From an uncultured Prevotellaceae bacterium (lineage in GTDB: Bacteria; Bacteroidota; Bacteroidia; Bacteroidales; Bacteroidaceae), in contig CAMYZO010000002.1 in assembly GCA_947303855.1 (NCBI GenBank), positions 1-64,000 of the forward strand: a stretch of 64,000 bases of DNA, written 5' to 3'. A model generated the notes under the pieces. It had not been told where the DNA came from, made no database searches, and saw only the letters and a program-made list of their open reading frames with translations. Every line of letters begins with the position of its first letter. The first letter of the stretch is position 1. Of this stretch, positions 26,630 to 34,691 are shown piece by piece. The position numbers were made by a program, and so were the translations under genes.

Positions 26630-29131
26630 ATGATAAAGAAAACAGCACTTTCTGCCAGCCTGTCGCTCCTGGTGATATGTGGAGCCACGGCAGCCAAAGA
26701 CGTAAAGGGTTCATATATTAAAGAGGTGCCTTTCACGCAGGTACAGATGCACGACGGTTTCTGGTTGCCGCGCATTGAGACCAACCGCAAGGTCAGCATT
26801 CCCTCTGCCTTCCGTGAGTGTGAGAAGAGCGGACGCTTCGACAACTTTGCGCTGGCCGCCAAGAACAACGGCCGTCTGGATACCGATGTGAAGGAGCATC
26901 AGGGCGACTTCTCGTTCGACGATACCGATCCCTATAAGGTGATTGAGGGAGCCAGTTACTCGCTGGCCGTGCAGTACGACCGCCGGCTCGACCAGTATCT
27001 CGACTCTGTCATCAGCCTCATTGCCAAAGCCCAGGAGGACGACGGCTACCTGACCACCTGCGTCACCAATAAGTGTACGCGTCTGTCGGGCTGGTGGGGA
27101 AGCCGCCGCTGGGAGAAGATCAACTCGCACGAGCTCTACAACTCAGGTCATCTCATTGAGAGTGCCGTGGCCCATTTCCGTGCTACGGGCAAGCGCAATT
27201 TCCTGAATGTAGCCATCAAGAACGCCGACCTGGTGTGTAAGACCTTTGGCCCTGGCGAGGGACAGATTCACCGTCCCGGCGGTCATCCTATCATTGAGAT
27301 GGCTCTCTGCAAGCTATACAAGGTGACGGGCAATCAGAAATATCTTGACGGTGCCAAGTACTTCGTCGAAGAGACCGGACGATGCACCGACGGCCACCGC
27401 CCCAGCGAGTACTCCCAGGACCACATGCCCATCTTGCAGCAGCAGGAGATTGTGGGCCATGCCGTCCGTGCCGGCTACCTCTATTCCGGTGTGGCCGATG
27501 TGGCAGCACTCACTGGCGACAAGGCCTACCAGGAGGCGCTGGAGCGTATCTGGGACAACATGTCGTCCAAGAAACTCTTCATCACCGGCGGCATCGGCAG
27601 CCGGCCCCAGGGCGAGGGCTTCGGTCCTGACTACGAGCTGAACAACCACACAGCCTATTGTGAGACCTGTGCTGCCATTGCCAACGTCTACTGGAACTAC
27701 CGCATGTTCCTGGCCACGGGCGAGTCGAAGTATATAGATATCTGCGAGCGTGCCTTATATAATAATGTGCTGAGCGGCGTCTCTCTCAGCGGCGACAAGT
27801 TCTTCTACGACAACCCACTTGAGAGCGATGGCGAGCACGAGCGCCAGAAGTGGTTCGGCTGTGCCTGCTGTCCGGGCAACGTCACCCGTTTCGTGGCTTC
27901 CGTTCCCGGCTATATGTATGCCTGTCAGGGCAAGGACATCTTCGTCAACCTTTATGCTCAGGGTACTGCCAAGATTGGCAAGGTAGAACTGGAGCAGACC
28001 ACCGACTATCCCTGGGACGGTAAGATCAGCATCAAGGTCAAGAAGGGCAGCGGCCGCTTTGTCATCAAACTCCGTATCCCCAGTTGGCTGAAGACCTCGC
28101 CCACCGGCAATAACCTCTACACCTATCTGGATAAGGCCAAGACCTATAGCGTCAGCGTCAACGGCAAGGCCCTCTATCCTGAGAATACCGGCTACGTCAC
28201 CATTGACCGCCAGTGGAAACAGGGCGACAAGATTGAACTGAACCTGCCGATGGAGGTGCGCCGCATCGTGGCAAACGACAATGCCGAGGACGACCGCGGC
28301 AAGGTAGCCCTGGAACGCGGTCCTGTGGTGTTCTGCATCGAAGGCAGCGACCAGCCCGATGGCACCGTCTTCAATAAGTACATCCTTGACGCCACAGCCA
28401 TCGATGCCCGTTTTGAGAAAGACCTTCTCGGCGGTGTCATGGTGCTCGAAGGCCAGGCCCGACAGGTAGAGCCCAACGGCGACGTCACCGACACCCGCTT
28501 CCGTGCCATTCCTTATTCCGTCTGGAACAACCGCAAGCCCCAGCAGATGGAGGTGTGGATAGCCAATAGCCCCGCGAAGGCCGTGGCTACGCCGCGTCCC
28601 ACCATCGCCAGTCGTGCCCGGACGTTCAGCAACCGCGGACCCATCCAGAACGATGCGCCCGAGACAGCACCTACCGACTCCTGGGCCGGTGGCGTCAACG
28701 ACCAGTGGGAGCCGCGCCGTTCCAGCGACACCAGCAAGCCCTATCACTACTGGTGGCTGAAGCGTGGCACCAAGGAGAGCATCGCCTATGAGTTCGAGAA
28801 ACCCTATGAGGTGTCTAACGTGCAGGTCTACTGGCTCGACTTCGACCACTACGACGGCAACTTCCGTACGCCGGAGTCCTGGGTGCTCTACTACAAGACT
28901 GCCGACGGCGAGTGGAAAGAGGTTGAGAACCACAGCCCGTTCACCGTTCGCAAAGACTGTTACAACAGCGTCGACTTCACGCCCGTTACCACCAAGGGGC
29001 TGAAGATTGTGGCCCAACTCCAGAAGGGAGAGTCTGGCGGCGTGCTGGAGTGGAAGGTCAACTACGGATATCCCGTCAGCGTTTCTGGTCAGCGTCAGGT
29101 GGCCTATTCAGAGGGATATGAAATACGGTAA
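26630..29131 (+). CDS. GH127/DUF1680-like secreted glycoside hydrolase, second copy
   Basis: INSHELYNSGHLIESAVAHFRATG, ITGGIGSRPQGEGFG, YCETCAAIANVYWNYRMFLA, GCACCPGNVTRFVASVPGYMY. Confidence 0.9.
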   Translation: MIKKTALSASLSLLVICGATAAKDVKGSYIKEVPFTQVQMHDGFWLPRIETNRKVSIPSAFRECEKSGRFDNFALAAKNNGRLDTDVKEHQGDFSFDDTDPYKVIEGASYSLAVQYDRRLDQYLDSVISLIAKAQEDDGYLTTCVTNKCTRLSGWWGSRRWEKINSHELYNSGHLIESAVAHFRATGKRNFLNVAIKNADLVCKTFGPGEGQIHRPGGHPIIEMALCKLYKVTGNQKYLDGAKYFVEETGRCTDGHRPSEYSQDHMPILQQQEIVGHAVRAGYLYSGVADVAALTGDKAYQEALERIWDNMSSKKLFITGGIGSRPQGEGFGPDYELNNHTAYCETCAAIANVYWNYRMFLATGESKYIDICERALYNNVLSGVSLSGDKFFYDNPLESDGEHERQKWFGCACCPGNVTRFVASVPGYMYACQGKDIFVNLYAQGTAKIGKVELEQTTDYPWDGKISIKVKKGSGRFVIKLRIPSWLKTSPTGNNLYTYLDKAKTYSVSVNGKALYPENTGYVTIDRQWKQGDKIELNLPMEVRRIVANDNAEDDRGKVALERGPVVFCIEGSDQPDGTVFNKYILDATAIDARFEKDLLGGVMVLEGQARQVEPNGDVTDTRFRAIPYSVWNNRKPQQMEVWIANSPAKAVATPRPTIASRARTFSNRGPIQNDAPETAPTDSWAGGVNDQWEPRRSSDTSKPYHYWWLKRGTKESIAYEFEKPYEVSNVQVYWLDFDHYDGNFRTPESWVLYYKTADGEWKEVENHSPFTVRKDCYNSVDFTPVTTKGLKIVAQLQKGESGGVLEWKVNYGYPVSVSGQRQVAYSEGYEIR

Positions 29132-31052
29132 AGTTATTAGTAATAGTTTAGTAGCACTGGCTCTCGTCACCGCTTTTCTGGTGACGGGCCAGTGTGTTTT
29201 TGCGCAGCGGCAGGTCAGCGTCTACCTGAACAGCCAGAACCACCAGTGGCGCTTCCCCATCCTGGTTGACAGCATCAGCGAGATCCGCTTCAGCAGCGAC
29301 GAGCAGTCCATGCTCGTCAGCGTCGCCGGGAACCAGACGGTGCCCTTTGCCGTAGAGCAGATTGACAGCGTCACCTTCTATGAGACAGCCTCCACGGTAG
29401 AGACCAAGAATCCCTACCAGGTGTTTCAGCTCTATCTCACCACCGCCGATGGCAGCGACATCACGTCACGCGACAGTTATACCGACTGCCACCTGTCGCT
29501 CAATGCCCAGGGGTCGTTCTCCAGTTTCTCTGCCAACGCCCAGATACGTGGCCGCGGCAACAGTTCCTTCCTGTGGTACGACAAGAAACCCTACCGCATC
29601 AAGTTCAACCAGAAGCGTAAGGTGCTGGGCCTGAGTAAGGCCAAGAGTTGGGTGCTGCTGGCTAACTACCGCGATGTCACCGACCTGATGAACACCTTCG
29701 TCTTTGAGATGGGCCACTGGCTCGGCCTGCCCTTCACCAACCACACACGCTACGTCGAACTGTTCGTCAACGGCGACTATCGGGGAGTCTACCAGCTCAC
29801 CGAGCAGGTGCAGCAGAACAAGAACCGTGTGGACGTCAGCGATGAGCATGGTATCCTCATCAGCCTCGATGTCGATGACGGTCCCGCTGAGAGCCCCCAT
29901 GCCGCCGACAATTTCTGGTCAGAGGTCTATCAGATGCCTGTCTGCGTGAAATACCCTGACGACGAGTACTTCACCACCCATACCGTCGACTCCGTCAGGT
30001 CCGTGCTGGCCGAACTGGAACAGGCCATCAAGACACGCGACTACCCCCGCGTGGAGCAACTGCTCGATGTGCCCTCGTTCATCAAGTACCTGCAGATACA
30101 GGAGTTTATCTACAACGTTGAGTTGTCGGCACCGCGTTCCATCTATATGCACAAGGACGGCGACGGCCCCTGGGTCATGGGACCGCTGTGGGACTTCGAC
30201 GCCGGCTACGATTTCGACTGGAGCAGCATGTTTACCGGCCACACCTTCTTTACCGACTATCAGGAGACTGTCATGGGCACCAACCCGCTGAAGCGCAACG
30301 GCAACTACAACTACGTGCCTCAGTTCTTCACCGACCTCTTCGGCTGTCCTGAGTTTGTCAAGGCTTACAAGGCCCAGTGGGCTGCCGTCAAGGACAGCAT
30401 CGTGAGCCATGCCTGGGGCGAATGCATGAAGTATGTCGGGCAGCTGCGGGCTTCGGGCGCCATCGACCGCGAATTCCAGCGCTGGCCGCTGGCCGGTAAG
30501 ACGTTCGACACGGAACTGGAGAAGATGCACCGCTGGCTCAACAACCGCCGCCAGCACATGACCTATCTCATTGCCGCCATCCCCGAACCCGACGAGACAC
30601 CCGTCACCGGCAGTAAGCTCTGCGGCACCGTCACCGCCAGTGTAACCATGGACTGGAACAAAGGCTTTGTCCAGTCTGCCAAGGTCAAGGTCAACCGGCA
30701 GCGGGTATGCCAGCTCATGGGTATCGCCCAGGGCGACCTGCAGGAGGCCAACATCAGCATCGTGCCGCTGAACAGCGACGGCACCGAGGGTGAGAACCAT
30801 ACCAACGGTGCCTATGGCGGCTGGTTCGACGAGGATGGCGACCCTGGCTATTTCGACTGGGGCCACGTCTACATCGAGGTGTTCCAGGACCCCTGGAACT
30901 GGAACTGCGGCCTCTATACCTACAATTGCTACGACAAGCAGCACACCGTCACCATGCAGATACAGTATCCCCACCAGGGCACGCTGCTCAAGGTGAACGT
31001 CAGCGTCAACTTCAGCATCAGCAATGCTCCCGACTGGGGCTATGGCTGGTAA
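29118..31052 (+). CDS. CotH-kinase family secreted protein with C-terminal DUF4859-like domain
   Basis: IRGRGNSSFLWYDKKPYRIKFNQK, LLANYRDVTDLMNTFVFEMG, VNGDYRGVYQLTEQV, GPLWDFDAGYDFDW; start ATG at 29118 overlaps the previous gene. Confidence 0.85.
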   Translation: MKYGKVISNSLVALALVTAFLVTGQCVFAQRQVSVYLNSQNHQWRFPILVDSISEIRFSSDEQSMLVSVAGNQTVPFAVEQIDSVTFYETASTVETKNPYQVFQLYLTTADGSDITSRDSYTDCHLSLNAQGSFSSFSANAQIRGRGNSSFLWYDKKPYRIKFNQKRKVLGLSKAKSWVLLANYRDVTDLMNTFVFEMGHWLGLPFTNHTRYVELFVNGDYRGVYQLTEQVQQNKNRVDVSDEHGILISLDVDDGPAESPHAADNFWSEVYQMPVCVKYPDDEYFTTHTVDSVRSVLAELEQAIKTRDYPRVEQLLDVPSFIKYLQIQEFIYNVELSAPRSIYMHKDGDGPWVMGPLWDFDAGYDFDWSSMFTGHTFFTDYQETVMGTNPLKRNGNYNYVPQFFTDLFGCPEFVKAYKAQWAAVKDSIVSHAWGECMKYVGQLRASGAIDREFQRWPLAGKTFDTELEKMHRWLNNRRQHMTYLIAAIPEPDETPVTGSKLCGTVTASVTMDWNKGFVQSAKVKVNRQRVCQLMGIAQGDLQEANISIVPLNSDGTEGENHTNGAYGGWFDEDGDPGYFDWGHVYIEVFQDPWNWNCGLYTYNCYDKQHTVTMQIQYPHQGTLLKVNVSVNFSISNAPDWGYGW

Positions 31053-31089
31053 CTAAGAACGAAAACGATAACGAAAACAATACAGCAAT

Positions 31090-33255
31090 ATGAAACGACT
31101 TTTTACTTTTGCAACCCTGCTCTTCGCCTTTGCCATGAATGTGCTGGCAGAGAAAACCGTTTACATCCCCCTGTCCTGGTCATACAACGCCTCCACACAA
31201 GAGTACACCGAGGATGGCGATGTTAACAAGCAGTGGTCGTACAACCGCAGCAAGCAGTCGGAAAACTGCATCGTCTTCTGGCAGAAAGGCTTTGGCAGCG
31301 ACCCCGCCAAGGCACCGTCGCTGCAGGGTGTCGACATGACGGTCGACATTGATGCCGTGCTCAGGGTGGCCGAGAACTGCTACGACCTGAACATCAACAA
31401 GCTGGGGTTTGCCAATAGCAACATGCTCAACAAGTACAAGATTATCATCATCATGAACTACACCACAGAGTGGACCTGCTACGGTGGCGGCTACGACTTC
31501 CGCTGCAGCGCCCTCTGGCTCAACCCCGCCACCGTCAAGCCTGCCGGCCACTCGCTGGCACACGAGGTGGGTCACTCGTTCCACTACATGGCCTACGCCG
31601 AGTCGTCGGGCTACAATCCCGTGTCGTCGAGTACCGACAATACCGGATTCCATCTGCGTTGCGGCAACGGACAGGCCATCTGGGAGCAAACGGCCCAGTG
31701 GCAGGCCAACCAGGCCTATCCCGAACTGATGTTCGACCAGAGCATGGGTGTCTTCCGTAACTCCCATAACTATGCCTTCTCTCATGAGTGGCATCGCTAC
31801 CAGTCGTACTGGTTCCACTACTACCTCTGTCAGTACTATAGCGACATTACTACCGTGGCACAGGTGTGGCGCACACCGATGAAGAATCAGAAAGACGGCA
31901 ACGCCACCGACTTCAACAGTGCGCTGATGCAGCTCAAGGGCCTCTCGGCCCGCGACCTCTATAAACTCTATTTCGACTACGCCTGCCGTCTGGCTACATG
32001 GGATCTTGACGTCTGCAAGCCCTATCGCGAGGCCTATATCGGCGACTTCACCTACCGCTGCGTGCTCACCGATGACGACCAGTACCAGGTGGCCCTCTTC
32101 TCCTGTCCCCAGGGCACGGGCTTCAACATCATTCCCCTGCAGGTGCCCGCCGCCGGAACCGAGGTTAAGACCACCCTCACCGGACTGAACGTGGGGGCAC
32201 AACTGCTGGAGGCCGACCCCGGCACCTACCTGAACGGTGAGACCGGCGAGGAGACCATTGCCGCCGATGCCAACGGCTACCGCCACTATGTGCCCGGCGG
32301 TCCGCGGGCCAGCCGTGGTTTCCGCATGGGCTACGTGGCGCTGATGCAGGACGGCACGCGCCGCTATTTCTCTGAAGACAGTGTCTACTGCCAGGGTAGT
32401 GGCACCAAGACTGCCGACTACGGTTTCACCGTGCCCCAGGGGGTCAGCCGCCTGTGGCTCGTCGTGTCGCCGGCGCTGAAGAACTATTTCGTCCACTCCT
32501 GGGACGAGAGCATCAACAAGGACGATATGTGGCCCTATAAGTTCCGTCTTGAAGGCACCGACCTGGCCAACCGTGCCACCGTCTATGCCCAGGCCAATCT
32601 CGACGGTCGCGAGATTTCTGACATCACCTTCACGTATGATGTCAGTTTTCCGCTGTCGTCAAGTACCTACTTCGGTACGACAGCCAACGTCAACGGCCGC
32701 GCCCAGGTGGCACTGGGCACCGCCTTCCAGCTACAGCCCTCAGCCATCGCCTCGAAGATGCAGTCATGGGACGACCGCGGCCCCTCCAGCGGCCATATCC
32801 TGCTCTATGCCTGCACCCCTGATGGCGAGCTGTCGCAGAGCGGCTTCACGGCCCAGGGCTACGGCCACTGGTTCGATGCTAACGGACAGGTGAGCAGTTA
32901 CGCCGATGGTGCCATCTACTCTGAGTTCGATGCCAGCAACTTGTCGTTCTCGCTGGGACAGTACCCCGGCAAGTGTAAGGAGGGTCAGACCTACACCATC
33001 CGTCAGACGTTGCGTTACCGCAAGAATGCCAAAGGCACCTCGGCCTCGGCCAACTTCGTGTTCAACATCACCGTTGGCGGCACCTCTGCCTCGGCTATCC
33101 TGCGCAGCATCAGCACCACCGACCCTACAGCCGTCAGCACCATCCCCGTCAGCCGTCCCGCGGCTGCTGATGCCGTCTACGACCTGCGGGGGCGTCGTCT
33201 GAGCAAGCCTCAGCCGGGTATTAATATCATCAATGGGAAAAAGTTATTATATTAA
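31090..33255 (+). CDS. DUF6055-like putative metalloprotease with DUF4859-like domain and T9SS-like C-terminal tail
   Basis: Zincin-like HSLAHEVGHSFHYMAYAESSG; C-terminal AVYDLRGRRLSKPQPGINIINGKKLLY. Confidence 0.65.
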   Translation: MKRLFTFATLLFAFAMNVLAEKTVYIPLSWSYNASTQEYTEDGDVNKQWSYNRSKQSENCIVFWQKGFGSDPAKAPSLQGVDMTVDIDAVLRVAENCYDLNINKLGFANSNMLNKYKIIIIMNYTTEWTCYGGGYDFRCSALWLNPATVKPAGHSLAHEVGHSFHYMAYAESSGYNPVSSSTDNTGFHLRCGNGQAIWEQTAQWQANQAYPELMFDQSMGVFRNSHNYAFSHEWHRYQSYWFHYYLCQYYSDITTVAQVWRTPMKNQKDGNATDFNSALMQLKGLSARDLYKLYFDYACRLATWDLDVCKPYREAYIGDFTYRCVLTDDDQYQVALFSCPQGTGFNIIPLQVPAAGTEVKTTLTGLNVGAQLLEADPGTYLNGETGEETIAADANGYRHYVPGGPRASRGFRMGYVALMQDGTRRYFSEDSVYCQGSGTKTADYGFTVPQGVSRLWLVVSPALKNYFVHSWDESINKDDMWPYKFRLEGTDLANRATVYAQANLDGREISDITFTYDVSFPLSSSTYFGTTANVNGRAQVALGTAFQLQPSAIASKMQSWDDRGPSSGHILLYACTPDGELSQSGFTAQGYGHWFDANGQVSSYADGAIYSEFDASNLSFSLGQYPGKCKEGQTYTIRQTLRYRKNAKGTSASANFVFNITVGGTSASAILRSISTTDPTAVSTIPVSRPAAADAVYDLRGRRLSKPQPGINIINGKKLLY

Positions 33256-33265
33256 GTTTTCCACC

Positions 33266-33372
33266 CTTATGACCCCCTCTAACTCCCCCTGTTACGACTC
33301 CCTCTAACTCCCCCTGTAGGGGGAGGACAAATTGTAAGCATCCCCCTCCTACAGGAGGGGTTTGGGGAGGTC
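33266..33372. repeat. Clustered GC-rich palindromic elements (CTAACTCCCCCTGTAGGGGGAGG / CCCCCTCCTACAGGAGGGG)
   Basis: Direct reading; two or more units of the C-rich/G-rich palindromic family in the intergenic region. Confidence 0.8.
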
Positions 33373-33392
33373 ACAATGTCTTGCATGTGTCT

Positions 33393-33435
33393 AAAAAAAG
33401 ACCGTCTGCACAGTTTCCTTGCTGTGCAGACGGTC
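33393..33435 (-). terminator. Intrinsic terminator of the hcp operon
   Basis: GACCGTCTGCACAG (33400-33413) / CTGTGCAGACGGTC (33422-33435), A7 on + (T run on -). Confidence 0.85.
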
Positions 33436-33458
33436 TCGCGATTTTGTTCGTGTTATGT

Positions 33459-33857
33459 TTACTTCCAGGGGTTCTCGAAGCCTACGGAGCCGTTCTTCAG
33501 CACCTGGCACACAATCTCTATCTCCTCGAAGTGCTCCTGTCCGTCCTCCCACTTCTCCTTGTAGTTCACGCAGTAGCAGCCTGTGCCTTCAAGGGTCTTC
33601 ATGGTCGAGCCGTCGATGGTCTGCAGGAAGACGACCTTCATGTCGCGGGGGTCGTTGGCGCCCAGCATCCACTGCAGCAGTTCGGTGTTGCCGTCGTTGA
33701 GGGCCTTCACGCGGATGGTGACGCGTCCGCCACGGGGAATGCCTGCTATCTGTCCTTCACGGTCGGTTGCCTGATCAAACTTGTAGTCAACCAACAATAC
33801 TTCGCGGTCTTGGAACCCTGATACCTGGAGGGTTACCGGTGTGATGTTCTCTGCCAT
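33459..33857 (-). CDS. Type VI secretion Hcp/TssD-like tube protein (copy 1)
   Basis: Bacteroidetes TssD pattern: VSGFQDREVLLVDYKFDQATDREGQIAGIPRGGRVTIRVKALNDGNTELLQWML...YCVNYKEKWEDGQEHFEEIEIVCQ. Confidence 0.85.
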   Translation of the reverse strand: MAENITPVTLQVSGFQDREVLLVDYKFDQATDREGQIAGIPRGGRVTIRVKALNDGNTELLQWMLGANDPRDMKVVFLQTIDGSTMKTLEGTGCYCVNYKEKWEDGQEHFEEIEIVCQVLKNGSVGFENPWK

Positions 33858-33876
33858 AATTTTATTTTCTATTTAC

Positions 33877-33957
33877 GATTTTCGATTTTCAATTCACAAT
33901 TCACAATTGTCAATTCACAATTCTCAATTTTCAAGTTTCAATTTTCAATTTAATTGA
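33877..33957. repeat. Heptad array (TCACAAT / TCTCAAT / TTTCAAT variants) between the two hcp genes
   Basis: gattttcgattttcaattcacaattcacaattgtcaattcacaattctcaattttcaagtttcaattttcaattt. Confidence 0.85.
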
Positions 33958-33959
33958 AC

Positions 33960-34352
33960 TTAGGCCCACTCGTTCTCGAACTTCACGGAGCCGATCTCGA
34001 TGTTCTGACAGGTGATGGTAATCTCCTCGAAGTGTCCCATCTTGTCTTCCCACTTCTCCTCGAAGTTGACGCAGTAGCCCTTGGTGAACTTGATGGTCTT
34101 CATGGCCTTGCCGGTCTTGGTCTCGAGGAACTCGATGGTGCCGTCCTTGGCCAGGTTGCGCTCCACCATCCAGGCCATCAGGTCGGGGGTGCCGCTGTTG
34201 TGAGCCTTCACGCGGACCTGAATCTTGCCGCCACGGGGAATACCGCTCATCTGTCCTTCAACGTCGGTAGCCTGACTGAACTCGTAGGTTACCATCATCA
34301 CTTCACGATCGGTATAACCGTCAATCTTCATTGTCACTGGTGTCTTTGCCAT
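33960..34352 (-). CDS. Type VI secretion Hcp/TssD-like tube protein (copy 2)
   Basis: IDGYTDREVMMVTYEFSQATDVEGQMSGIPRGGKIQVRVKAHNSGTPDLMAWMVE...YCVNFEEKWEDKMGHFEEITITCQ. Confidence 0.87.
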   Translation of the reverse strand: MAKTPVTMKIDGYTDREVMMVTYEFSQATDVEGQMSGIPRGGKIQVRVKAHNSGTPDLMAWMVERNLAKDGTIEFLETKTGKAMKTIKFTKGYCVNFEEKWEDKMGHFEEITITCQNIEIGSVKFENEWA

Positions 34353-34410
34353 AACTTTTTTCCTTTCTTTATTTTATTGTTAATACTGTTGTTTTGTCCT
34401 TTTGACGATG

Positions 34411-34442
34411 CAAAGGTAAGACGAAAATCGGCACGTTCCAAA
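34411..34442 (-). promoter_or_regulatory. Putative Bacteroidetes promoter for the hcp genes (TTTG-N20-TACCTTTG on minus strand)
   Basis: CAAAGGTA at 34411-34418 and CAAA at 34439-34442 on the plus strand. Confidence 0.6.
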
Positions 34443-34691
34443 TATTCTTCTGAAAAAGCCGTCAGCGAGTTGCGACAACTGCCCCTTTTTGCGACAAACA
34501 GCGAAAATGGCTGCAAAAACTGTCGCAAATAGGGTAGAGTATGTTGATTAGAATGCCCAAATGTATAAGAGTGAACTTACGCAATTCTTCTAAAAACGGT
34601 TAAGATTCAGTCTTTTTTAGCCAAAAAGCATCCGAAAGTCAAACAAAAAGTGTAAATTTGCAGCTATAAATTTGAACCGAGAGCAATCAAT

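Noticed and set aside
27755-29017. Long antisense ORF of 420 aa
   Set aside because: Shadow of the GH127 gene on the other strand; no domain and no separate promoter or RBS.
29166-29185. Small hairpin GTCACC..GGTGAC in the CotH signal peptide region
   Set aside because: Six-bp arms inside coding sequence, likely chance.
31180-32496. Antisense ORF of 438 aa
   Set aside because: Shadow of the DUF6055-like gene; Val/Gly/His-rich composition typical of the antisense frame of GC-rich coding sequence.
33459-34352. Complete T6SS locus
   Set aside because: Only two Hcp-like genes are present; no sheath, baseplate or membrane components in the window.
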